Part shown: positions 1-6,501 of the stretch, piece after piece
How the letters are laid out: every line of letters begins with the position of its first letter
How positions within the stretch are numbered: position 1 is the stretch's first letter
Source of the DNA: Anderseniella sp.
GTDB lineage: Bacteria; Pseudomonadota; Alphaproteobacteria; Rhizobiales; Aestuariivirgaceae
Direction of reading: 5' to 3'
NCBI GenBank assembly: GCA_013041995.1
Contig: JABDRA010000688.1
Coordinates: 1 to 10,120, forward strand
DNA length: 10,120 nucleotides
Notes under the pieces: generated by a model
The model's database searches: none
What the model was told of the DNA's origin: nothing
Seen by the model: the letters and a program-made list of their open reading frames with translations, nothing else
Position numbers and translations under genes: made by a program

Positions 1-478
1 ACTGTAAGGAGCGGCGATGTCCGCCTGACCGAGACAGAGAGCTGAAGAACGGGTCGGCATGAGCATGCTGATTTGCTGCCGCCGCGCGCAAGGCCAGCAG
101 ACCCGACATGCTGTCGTCCGTGTTGTAAACCGCCCGCCCGCTTCTGCAGTCCGCCAGCGAAAACAGGTTCGAAGAAACCGGCACAACTATCATCGAGGAA
201 TAGAAGCCGTCCGGGTCACATCCCTTGCAGGCATAAATCGGCAATCCCAATAGCCGCACCTTGCCGTTCAACTGGTGCGTGAGCGGATAGCCACAGGTCT
301 GTGAGAACAACAGGCTGGGCGAACACCAGTGCCTTTCAAGGTCTTCCGGCGTTGCGCACACGTCCGGCACATCGGCAACTCCCTGACGCTGCATGTGCCC
401 GGCAAGACCAGTCCACCAGGCGCTTGTTGCCATGGCAAGTTCAGGCAGATCATACATAGGCAGCGAGGCAAAATTCAT
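1..478 (-). CDS. PhnD-like (phosphate/phosphite/phosphonate-type) substrate-binding-fold protein, 3' end beyond the left edge
   Basis: The minus strand is open without a stop from an ATG at 478 to the left edge (159 codons), so the C-terminal part is missing. The protein begins MNFASLPMYDLPELAMATSA. It shows the blocks of the PhnD/SsuA-like periplasmic-binding-fold family: SQTCGYPL at residues 59-66, a GC..DGFYSS block at 86-95, an N..DSMSG ligand-loop block at 119-126, and an SGGHRRSL block near 151-158 that normally precedes the second lobe. Relatives bind oxyanions or phosphonates for ABC import, but the ligand here is unknown. The start looks secure: an in-frame TAG lies at 527-529 and no ATG, GTG or TTG falls between it and 478. 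The protein therefore has no signal peptide and may be cytosolic or a solitary sensor. No cognate permease is visible. It is divergent from the Dpp-like operon. Family assignment rests on remembered motifs. Confidence 0.82.
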   Translation of the reverse strand, partial: MNFASLPMYDLPELAMATSAWWTGLAGHMQRQGVADVPDVCATPEDLERHWCSPSLLFSQTCGYPLTHQLNGKVRLLGLPIYACKGCDPDGFYSSMIVVPVSSNLFSLADCRSGRAVYNTDDSMSGLLALRAAAANQHAHADPFFSSLSRSGGHRRSLQ

Positions 479-597
479 CGGGAGACCACGGTCTTTACAG
501 TCAGGTAAACAGACAGGTTCAGCGTTCTATCAGCTAAAGACCAAACCCACAAAGCTCACCGTCCGTTTTCCCGGTACGTGGCACGCAGGCCTTCAAA

Positions 598-629
598 ATG
601 ACTTACAGTTAATGACTTGCAGTTAATGA
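598..629. repeat. Tandem 14-bp direct repeat, possible operator
   Basis: ATGACTTACAGTTA (598-611) is followed immediately by ATGACTTGCAGTTA (612-625), differing at one base, and then by a partial third copy ATGA (626-629). The 14-bp period is not one helical turn, but tandem repeats upstream of an operon often mark regulator half-sites. The location is about 180 bases before the DppB-like start. Function is inferred; it is not a match to a motif I can name. Confidence 0.5.
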
Positions 630-731
630 AATACGCGTTAGAGTTGATGGGGAATACGTCGCCTGGAGGCAGGTAAGTGTCTCTTTTCGGCAGTACGGAT
701 GTGTCCGGCCTGCTGCTACGGTGGTGACTGC

Positions 732-750
732 GATGCTGTGCGACAGCATC
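732..750. promoter_or_regulatory. Perfect 8-bp inverted repeat in the leader of the ABC operon
   Basis: GATGCTGT (732-739) and ACAGCATC (743-750) are exact reverse complements separated by GCG. It ends 55 bases before the ATG of the DppB-like gene. There is no T-run after it, so a terminator is unlikely. It could be a repressor operator in DNA or a small hairpin in the leader mRNA. No known motif was recognised. Confidence 0.4.
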
Positions 751-805
751 CGGGGAGCTGAAAGGTGCCGACAAACGGCGCCAAACAGGGTGGGAAGACA
801 GACAT

Positions 806-1747
806 ATGCTGCAATTGGCCGGCAAGCGATTGGTACAGATGGCACTGATAATGCTGACTGTATCGCTTCTATTGTTCCTTGCATTTGAGGCGGACAAATA
901 CAGCCTCGCCGGCAAAGTGCTTGGCCAGTATTCAAGCCAGGACCAGCGTCTGCAGTGGCTGGAGCAGAACGGCTACAATGCACCGTTTGTGCAACGCTAT
1001 GTCACCTGGGTTTTCAACGCCGCACGCGGCGACTTTGGAGAGTCCGTGCAATTCGCCACGCCGGTTTCCACACTGCTCAAGGATCACTTGCTGAACACAG
1101 CCGTACTGGGCGGACTGGTGTTCACAATTACAGTTTCGATCGCCCTGGTACTTGGCGTTCTGTCCGGTATTGCCGAAGGATCTCCCCGTGACCGCGGCAT
1201 CACGGTTCTGGCGGTTATCACCACGTCGGTCCCGGAATTTGCATCCGCGACCATTCTGGTCGCAATCTTCGTTTTCTGGCTGGATATATTACCGGGAACA
1301 TCACCGTTCAGTAACGGTTTGACGTGGCAAGACGCCAATCAGCTTGTGCTGCCGGTGATGGTGCTGGTGATCTACAATTTCGGGTATTACACCCGCATGA
1401 CCCGGGCCTCCATGGCGGAGGTGATGACGTCGCAATATGTCCGGACCGCCATTCTCAAAGGCCTGCCCTACAAACGCGTGATCCTGCGACACGGTTTGCG
1501 CAATGCGCTGATTGCGCCGTTTACGGTGATGATCCTGCAGCTCAACTACCTGCTGTCGGGTGTCATCGTGACCGAGGTGTTCTTCTCCTACAAAGGCTTT
1601 GGCAAGCTGCTCTACGAAGCGGCCCTGTTCGGTGACATCTTCGTCATCGAGGCCTGCGCCATGGTGGCGGTGTTCATCGCGGTGTTTTCCCAGTTTGTGT
1701 CCGACATCGGATATACACTTCTCAATCCACGCATCCGGTTCAGCTGA
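806..1747 (+). CDS. ABC transporter permease, DppB/OppB family
   Basis: This 313-residue integral inner-membrane protein is one of two permease subunits of an Opp/Dpp-type peptide or small-solute importer. It begins with the family's N-terminal helix (about 8-27), followed by a large periplasmic segment (about 28-95) containing the typical RYVTWVFNAARGDFGESVQ stretch near 64-82. Further helices lie near 97-123, 131-160, 178-196, 238-260 and 279-302. The cytoplasmic EAA loop that docks on the ATPase is at about 204-236, with the conserved AILKGLP at 215-221. The length is normal for the family. A purine-rich GGGTGGGAAGA stretch precedes the ATG and serves as ribosome-binding site. The gene is first in its operon, 12 bases ahead of the partner permease. 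Substrate cannot be read from the permease; nickel, glutathione and dipeptide transporters share this fold. Confidence 0.93.
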   Translation: MLQLAGKRLVQMALIMLTVSLLLFLAFEADKYSLAGKVLGQYSSQDQRLQWLEQNGYNAPFVQRYVTWVFNAARGDFGESVQFATPVSTLLKDHLLNTAVLGGLVFTITVSIALVLGVLSGIAEGSPRDRGITVLAVITTSVPEFASATILVAIFVFWLDILPGTSPFSNGLTWQDANQLVLPVMVLVIYNFGYYTRMTRASMAEVMTSQYVRTAILKGLPYKRVILRHGLRNALIAPFTVMILQLNYLLSGVIVTEVFFSYKGFGKLLYEAALFGDIFVIEACAMVAVFIAVFSQFVSDIGYTLLNPRIRFS

Positions 1748-1759
1748 GGAAACAGACCC

Positions 1760-2716
1760 ATGACAGACACAACAGCTGAACAAACAGACACACCTGATAC
1801 AGCAACAGGCTTTGCACGTTTCCTGGCAGCCCTGGGCCTGCTGCGCGAAAGCTGGGTCGGCATGATCGGGCTGTTCCTCGTATCGTTCTGGGTTCTGATT
1901 GCGGTTTTTGTTGATCTGCTGCCACTGCAGGACCCGCTTGCCCAGACACGCGGGGTCATCAATTTTCCCATGCTGACCGAAGACAAGAACGGTGTGATGC
2001 ACTGGATGGGAACCGATGATCGTGGCCGCGATCTGCTGGCGCGCCTGCTGCATGGCTCGCGCGTCGTGTTGTTCTGGTCGACGCTGGCAACAATCGTGGC
2101 TTATTCGGTCGGCATGATCATGGGCGTGACGGCCGGGTATCGCGGTGGCTGGTGGGATGAAATCATTTCGTTTATCGGCAATGTCCTTTTGTCTTTCCCG
2201 CAGATCGTTCTGCTGCTGGTCATACTGACCGCGTTCGGCCCGAATTCCAACATCGGTGTGTGGATGAACACGACACTGGGCATGGACAAGACCATCGTGT
2301 CGGGCGCCCTGATAATCGTTGCCATCACGTTTTCAACAGCTCCGCAGGTTGCCCGTATCGTGCGCGGCATTGTGCTGGACCTGAAAACCCGAGACTACAT
2401 TGCAGCGGCTGAAGTGCGCGGCGAAGGCCCCTTGTGGATCATGCTGGTCGAACTGCTGCCGAATGCCCGCGGGCCGCTGATTGTGGATGCCTGCCTGCGC
2501 CTGGGTTATGTGATTATCACCATTGCCCTGCTTGGCTTCCTGTCGCTTGGACTGCCGCCTCCGGATCCGGACTGGGGCAAGATGATCTCCGACGGGCGCC
2601 AGTGGGGCTATAACGGCCTGAACATGATGCTGTGGCCCGCCCTTGCGATCTCTTCGCTGGTACTGGGTTTGAATTTGCTGGCCGACGGCCTGCGTGAAAT
2701 TTCGCTGAGGGATTGA
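1760..2716 (+). CDS. ABC transporter permease, DppC/OppC family
   Basis: This 318-residue protein is the second inner-membrane permease, forming the translocation pore with the DppB-like protein. A polar N-terminus (1-30) leads to a first helix (about 33-54). The HWMGTDDRGRDLLARLLHGS block at 81-100 is a hallmark of DppC-type subunits. Helices follow near 105-127, 135-160, 246-264 and 292-312. The EAA-type coupling loop is at about 198-241 (RDYIAAAEVRGEGPLW at 211-226). The C-terminal LGLPPPDPDWGKMISDGR stretch (263-280) is also characteristic. TGAGGAAA, beginning in the stop codon of the preceding gene, is the ribosome-binding site. The ATPase gene starts four bases after its stop, so the three genes are almost certainly cotranscribed and translationally coupled. 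Nothing is truncated or unusual. Confidence 0.93.
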   Translation: MTDTTAEQTDTPDTATGFARFLAALGLLRESWVGMIGLFLVSFWVLIAVFVDLLPLQDPLAQTRGVINFPMLTEDKNGVMHWMGTDDRGRDLLARLLHGSRVVLFWSTLATIVAYSVGMIMGVTAGYRGGWWDEIISFIGNVLLSFPQIVLLLVILTAFGPNSNIGVWMNTTLGMDKTIVSGALIIVAITFSTAPQVARIVRGIVLDLKTRDYIAAAEVRGEGPLWIMLVELLPNARGPLIVDACLRLGYVIITIALLGFLSLGLPPPDPDWGKMISDGRQWGYNGLNMMLWPALAISSLVLGLNLLADGLREISLRD

Positions 2717-2720
2717 TCCT

Positions 2721-5228
2721 ATGGCTGCACCGGACATGAACACACCTGTTCTGGAATGTAACAACGTCTCGATCTCGTACTATACGCGAGCCGGTGAAAT
2801 ACCCGCCGTGGTGGACTTCAATATGAAAGTCATGCCCGGCGAGGCGGTTGGCATTGTCGGGGAAAGCGGCTGTGGCAAGTCCACGGTCGCGCTCGCCATC
2901 ATGCAGTACATGGGCAAGAACGGCGATATTGTCGGGGGCGAAATCAAGTTCATGGGGCGCGACATGCGCACCATGTCAGAAGAAGAACTGCGCGACATTC
3001 GCGGCTCGCGCATCTCGATGGTCTACCAGGAGCCGATGGCGTCCCTGAACCCGTCCATGCTGATCCGCGAACAACTCAACGAAGTGCTGATCTACCATGA
3101 AGGCATCTCTGAGGAAGAGGCCTCCAAACGGTCCATCGAGATGCTGGATGCTGTGCGCCTGCCCGATCCTGAGCGGCTTATGAATTCGTTCCCGCACCAG
3201 ATTTCAGGCGGCCAGCAGCAACGTGTTGTTATTGCCATGGCCTTGTTGTCGAAACCGCAGTTACTGCTGCTGGATGAACCAACCACCGCGCTTGACGTGA
3301 CCGTTGAGGCAGGTGTCGTGGAACTGATCAAGGACATCTCGAAGCGCTTCGGCACATCGATGATCTATATCTCGCACAATCTGGGCCTGATACTGGAAAC
3401 CTGCGACAAGATCGCCGTGATGTATTCCGGCGAGGCGGTTGAATTCGGCACCGTCCACCAGGTCTTTGACGAGATGCGCCATCCCTATACCCGTGGCCTG
3501 TTCAATTCCATCCCCCTGCCCGGCGCCGACCGGTATTCCAGACCTCTGGTACCAATCCGGGGACAGTTGCCGTTGCCGCATGAACGCCCGACTGGATGTA
3601 ATTTCGGACCACGCTGTGACCATTTCAAGGATGGCGTATGCAATGTGAAACCCCTGTCCATGCAGGACGTAACAGCCCATCGCGGCCATCGGGTTCGCTG
3701 CGAACGATATCTGAACATTGACTGGGAGGCGGCCAGGCCGAAGGCTCAGACGGCAACCGCAGCCAACTTCGGCAAGACCGTTCTGCAGGTAAAGAACATG
3801 CAGAAGTATTACGAGGTTCATGACCGGTCACTGAAAGCGCTGATTTCCGGCAAGGCGTCCAAATTCGTAAAGGCAAATGAAAAACTGGATTTTGAAGCCC
3901 GCGAAGCTGAGACGGTTGCCATCGTGGGGGAGTCCGGCTGCGGAAAGTCGACCTTTGCCAAGGTGATGCTCGGCCTTGAAACGGCAACCGGCGGCGAGGT
4001 CATTCTCAACGGTCAGGAAATCGGACAGATATCGGTTCACAAACGCACGCCGCAAATGGTCGGTTCGATGCAGATGATCTTCCAGAACCCGTTTGAAACA
4101 CTCAATCCGTCGCATACCGTCGGCAGTCAGATCAGCCGGGTGCTGCGCATGTTCGGGGTGGCAAAGACCAAGGAAGAAGCGCTGGAAAAAACCTACAATC
4201 TGCTGGATATGGTGAAGCTGCCGCGCGACTTTGCGCAGCGCCGCCCGCGCCAGTTGTCAGGCGGTCAGAAACAGCGTGTCGGCATCGCGCGTGCGTTTGC
4301 AGGTGAAGCCCAGGTTGTGGTCGCCGATGAACCGGTATCAGCGCTTGATGTGTCAGTGCAGGCTGCCGTGACCGGCCTTCTGACGGACATTCAGCACGAA
4401 CGGCGCACGACCATGCTGTTCATTTCGCATGACCTGTCGGTGGTGCGCTATCTCGCAGACCGTGTTGTGGTGATGTACCTCGGCCAGATCATGGAGCAGG
4501 GTAATACAGACGACATCTATTCGCCTCCGTACCACCCTTATACGGAAGCCCTGCTGTCGGCGGTGCCGATTGCCGATACGTCCATCACCAAGAAGCACAT
4601 TGTGCTGGAAGGTGAACTGCCGTCGCCGATGAACCCGCCATCGGGTTGTCCGTTCCAGACCCGTTGCCCGCGCAAGATCGGCTCGATCTGCGAGACAGAC
4701 CTGCCCGACGTCAAGGATCTCGGCAATGGTCACAAGATCATGTGCCATCTGAGTGAAGAAGACCTCAGGGCTATGGAACCCGTCATCGCGATGCCGTCGG
4801 ACAAGAAGAAAAAGTCACCGGCAAGCAAAAGCCCCGGACGGACCAAGGCGGCACTGGCTGCCGCCTCCATCGCAACCGTGCCGGGTACGGCGGCGAAGGC
4901 CAAGCCGGCAGCAAAAAAGGCTGCAGCCAAGAAACCGCCAGCGAAGAAAGCAGCGGCAAAGAAACCCGCGGCGAAAAAACCTGCCGCCCGTAAGGCCGGC
5001 CCGGAACGGCTCAAGAAAGCCCGCGGCAAGGCTGATGACCTGAAACTGATATCAGGCGTCGGACCCAAGCTGGAGCAGACGCTCAACAAGCTCGGTTTCT
5101 GGCATTTCGATCAGATCGCCAGCTGGAAAAAAGCCGATATTGCCATCGTTGACGACGAACTGTCGTTCAAGGGCCGTATCGAGCGGGACGACTGGGTCAA
5201 ACAGGCCAAAACGCTAGCGCGCAAGTAA
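2721..5228 (+). CDS. Fused DppD-DppF-type ABC ATPase with H1-like linker and C-terminal helix-hairpin-helix domain
   Basis: This 835-residue protein carries both nucleotide-binding domains of the importer. First domain: Walker A GESGCGKST 47-55, Q-loop Q103, signature ISGGQQQR 161-168, Walker B LLLLDEP 181-187, H-loop H219. Second domain: Walker A 403-411, Q455, signature LSGGQKQR 512-519, Walker B ending DEP 536-538, H570. Each is followed by the oligo_HPY tail (HPYT at 254-257 and 605-608) with four cysteines (C293, C299, C307, C327; C643, C649, C657, C675), the arrangement reported to hold a [4Fe-4S] cluster in DppD/OppD relatives. Beyond the normal end comes a basic linker (about 694-775) with AKKPA/AKKAA repeats, then a helix-hairpin-helix module (ISGVGPKLEQTLNKLG 777-792) running to the end. 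Its sequence resembles, from memory, tails of alphaproteobacterial NuoE and ribosomal L21. GAGGGA inside the upstream gene is the ribosome-binding site. Fused ATPases are common; this tail is not. Confidence 0.92.
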   Translation: MAAPDMNTPVLECNNVSISYYTRAGEIPAVVDFNMKVMPGEAVGIVGESGCGKSTVALAIMQYMGKNGDIVGGEIKFMGRDMRTMSEEELRDIRGSRISMVYQEPMASLNPSMLIREQLNEVLIYHEGISEEEASKRSIEMLDAVRLPDPERLMNSFPHQISGGQQQRVVIAMALLSKPQLLLLDEPTTALDVTVEAGVVELIKDISKRFGTSMIYISHNLGLILETCDKIAVMYSGEAVEFGTVHQVFDEMRHPYTRGLFNSIPLPGADRYSRPLVPIRGQLPLPHERPTGCNFGPRCDHFKDGVCNVKPLSMQDVTAHRGHRVRCERYLNIDWEAARPKAQTATAANFGKTVLQVKNMQKYYEVHDRSLKALISGKASKFVKANEKLDFEAREAETVAIVGESGCGKSTFAKVMLGLETATGGEVILNGQEIGQISVHKRTPQMVGSMQMIFQNPFETLNPSHTVGSQISRVLRMFGVAKTKEEALEKTYNLLDMVKLPRDFAQRRPRQLSGGQKQRVGIARAFAGEAQVVVADEPVSALDVSVQAAVTGLLTDIQHERRTTMLFISHDLSVVRYLADRVVVMYLGQIMEQGNTDDIYSPPYHPYTEALLSAVPIADTSITKKHIVLEGELPSPMNPPSGCPFQTRCPRKIGSICETDLPDVKDLGNGHKIMCHLSEEDLRAMEPVIAMPSDKKKKSPASKSPGRTKAALAAASIATVPGTAAKAKPAAKKAAAKKPPAKKAAAKKPAAKKPAARKAGPERLKKARGKADDLKLISGVGPKLEQTLNKLGFWHFDQIASWKKADIAIVDDELSFKGRIERDDWVKQAKTLARK
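4896..4994 (+). repeat. Lys/Ala/Pro-rich histone-H1-like repeat encoded in the ATPase tail
   Basis: Residues 726-758 of the fused ATPase are built from degenerate five-residue units of the type AKKPA or AKKAA. The DNA is a matching imperfect array of gcc/gcg-aag-aaa-like codons. Such stretches occur in histone-H1-like bacterial proteins and bind nucleic acid non-specifically; here the role is inferred. Low-complexity arrays of this kind often vary in copy number between strains. Confidence 0.75.
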
Positions 5229-5252
5229 GCTGAAGCTGTCTTACCGTTTTTT
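5225..5252 (+). terminator. Possible weak terminator at the convergent gene ends
   Basis: GTAAG (5225-5229) can pair with CTTAC (5240-5244), followed two bases later by six T residues (5247-5252). It sits over the stop of the ATPase gene and the stop of the facing DUF1801 gene, only 12 bases apart. The stem is short, so this is a tentative rho-independent terminator for the plus-strand operon. Confidence 0.35.
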
Positions 5253-5675
5253 GTTCAAATGATAGGTAAGAGCAAGCGCGATACAGTGGCGCAATGCCTG
5301 CTCCGGAACAGGTCCGTCTACACCGATCAAAATCGCGCGGCGGCCCTCATACTCGAATACACCGGGATAAAATTGCTGATAGTCATCCGCCAGTGACGAG
5401 TTGCAGTTGAAATAGAACCCGATCTTGCCTGCATCGGTCGAATGACGATCAAGGCGTATGGTGGTTCCGATGCGCGGTTTTACCGGCAGGTAACTCGGCT
5501 GCCCCCATTTCAAGGTTTCCTGCAGTTCACCGATCTCGGGATTGCGGGCGGCTTCGTCCAGGATCATCTCCCTGAGTTGGAGCAATCGCTCGCGAACGGG
5601 TTCGTCAAAACTATCGAACACCTGCCGGACTTTCCGGTCCCGGAAGGCCTGGTTAGAAATGGCTTGCAACTTCAT
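5241..5675 (-). CDS. DUF1801 domain protein (YdhG-like small protein)
   Basis: A 144-residue soluble protein with the DUF1801 fold, seen in the ETLKWGQPSY block at 53-62, the following basic strand (IGTTIRLDRH 69-78), GFYFNCNSSL at 86-95 and the C-terminal helix ending in a lysine/arginine cluster. The family includes Bacillus YdhG-type proteins described as frataxin-like iron chaperones, but most members have no known role and none should be assumed here. I chose the ATG at 5675 because AGGAGA lies six bases upstream; a GTG at 5690 would overlap the stop of the preceding gene and put the ribosome-binding site inside the coding region. It is the second gene of a minus-strand pair, 11 bases after the VWA gene, and ends 12 bases from the facing ABC operon. 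Confidence 0.85.
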   Translation of the reverse strand: MKLQAISNQAFRDRKVRQVFDSFDEPVRERLLQLREMILDEAARNPEIGELQETLKWGQPSYLPVKPRIGTTIRLDRHSTDAGKIGFYFNCNSSLADDYQQFYPGVFEYEGRRAILIGVDGPVPEQALRHCIALALTYHLNKKR

Positions 5676-5686
5676 AACTCGTCTCC

Positions 5687-6400
5687 TCACCTCAGTCCGA
5701 CAATCGGATCGGGTTCAATCTCGCGCAGCAGTTTGCGGCGCATGGCGCGGGCGAAGTCTTCATAGTCTTGCGCCACTTCGACGAAATTGCCCTCGCCGAC
5801 GGCCAGCCGTGCACGGTAATAGTCGTCCAGGTCCTTGTCTTCGTTCAGGATAGCCAGCCCGTTCAGGGTGACATTGCGGGCAATCGCCATGGAGCGGGCT
5901 TCGCTGAGTATGGTCGAATATTGGCGCGGCGGTGTCTCGCGGCCGTCGCCCGAGACATCCACGACACGCCGGTCGGAGCGGATTGCGTTCTCATCAATCG
6001 ACCTTATGGCATGGGCAACACCATCTCCAATGCCGGTGCCACCAACCTGGGTGCGCGGCATGGCGGCAATCATGGCCGCTACCCGGTCCACTTCCGCCTT
6101 GCTGGACAGGATAAACCAGCCGGTTTCGTCCTTGGGCCGGCGGGCTTCCGCCCAGATCAATACATTGATTGCAATACGCCTGTGCTTGCCCGCGGTAATC
6201 GCGCGCAGAACCGCCGGATCACGCAAGGCGGCGGCAATGCCCGACAACTGCAACGTGTATTCTGCATCATCGACACTGCCCGATGCATCCACCGCCAGCA
6301 CCAGTTCCAGATCAACTTCATCACTGGCCGCTGCAGAGTGCATTGCAGCATTCGCCAGCACCATCAGAACTGCTGTCAAAGCGCCAAAAAACTGTCTCAC
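5687..6400 (-). CDS. Secreted VWA-domain protein, DUF1194 family
   Basis: From a GTG at 6400 the protein has 237 residues and opens with a signal peptide: short basic start (MRQ), hydrophobic core (FFGALTAVLMVLANAAM, 4-20), then an HSAAAS cleavage-like region near 21-26. The mature part is a von Willebrand factor A domain: metal-ion-dependent adhesion site DASGS at 38-42, T122 in GGTGIGDG, and D152 in DVSGDG 148-153. This is the layout of DUF1194 proteins, which are exported and of unknown function. An ATG-led longer form starting at 6496 exists, but it adds about 32 residues in front of the signal peptide, has no ribosome-binding site and would overlap the promoter region of the divergent gene. 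The GTG also has only a weak ribosome-binding site, so the start is less certain than the family. It is followed closely by the DUF1801 gene. Confidence 0.85.
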   Translation of the reverse strand: MRQFFGALTAVLMVLANAAMHSAAASDEVDLELVLAVDASGSVDDAEYTLQLSGIAAALRDPAVLRAITAGKHRRIAINVLIWAEARRPKDETGWFILSSKAEVDRVAAMIAAMPRTQVGGTGIGDGVAHAIRSIDENAIRSDRRVVDVSGDGRETPPRQYSTILSEARSMAIARNVTLNGLAILNEDKDLDDYYRARLAVGEGNFVEVAQDYEDFARAMRRKLLREIEPDPIVGLR

Positions 6401-6445
6401 AGGGCCATGTTCCGAAATCCGTTGTCGCTTGCAGGCATGACTTGG

Positions 6446-6457
6446 CCTAGCGCTAGG
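6446..6457. promoter_or_regulatory. Perfect 12-bp palindrome in a divergent intergenic region
   Basis: CCTAGCGCTAGG reads identically on both strands and lies near the middle of the 101 bases between the GTG start of the VWA gene (6400) and the ATG of the first dehydrogenase (6502). It contains CTAG twice, a tetramer usually rare in proteobacterial genomes. The position suits a dimeric regulator controlling one or both directions. The regulator is unknown. Confidence 0.45.
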
Positions 6458-6501
6458 TGATTGCATCGCTGCATGGATTATTTTCATCAAGGACATGGGT
6501 C

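Larger units (their letters stand above)
479..805. promoter_or_regulatory. Divergent intergenic control region between the PhnD-like gene and the ABC operon
   Basis: These 327 bases separate two divergent genes and hold no convincing coding frame; small frames crossing it lack family motifs and ribosome-binding sites. It must carry promoters for both directions. It contains a 14-bp tandem repeat (598-625), a short perfect inverted repeat (732-750) and a widely spaced inverted repeat (490-497 with 535-542). A possible weak plus-strand promoter is TTGCAG at 617-622 with TAGAGT at 639-644 (spacer 16), which is speculative. No signal-peptide-coding or substrate-binding-protein remnant was found in it. 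Confidence 0.6.

Noticed and set aside
490..542. Inverted repeat GGTCTTTA (490-497) with TAAAGACC (535-542) upstream of the PhnD-like gene
   Set aside because: The arms are 37 bases apart and only 8 bp long, so a chance match is plausible; kept only as a note in the intergenic feature.
609..983. 124-codon minus-strand frame across the intergenic region and the DppB-like start
   Set aside because: Overlaps the coding start of a certain gene; its composition is unlike a real protein and it has no motif.
1301..2053. 250-codon minus-strand open frame opposite the two permease genes
   Set aside because: It is antisense to well-supported permeases, is rich in His/Gln/Arg as expected from a shadow frame, and shows no family motif.
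4730..5089. Minus-strand frame rich in Phe/Ala/Gly opposite the ATPase tail
   Set aside because: Its repeats are simply the complement of the Lys/Ala/Pro codons on the plus strand.
5768..6460. 230-codon plus-strand open frame opposite the VWA gene
   Set aside because: The opposite strand encodes a clear VWA domain with signal peptide; this frame has no recognisable domain and no ribosome-binding site.
6457..6501. N-terminal extension of the first dehydrogenase from a GTG at 6457
   Set aside because: The extra 15 residues are absent in the paralogue, the ATG at 6502 has a ribosome-binding site, and the extension would begin within the palindrome.
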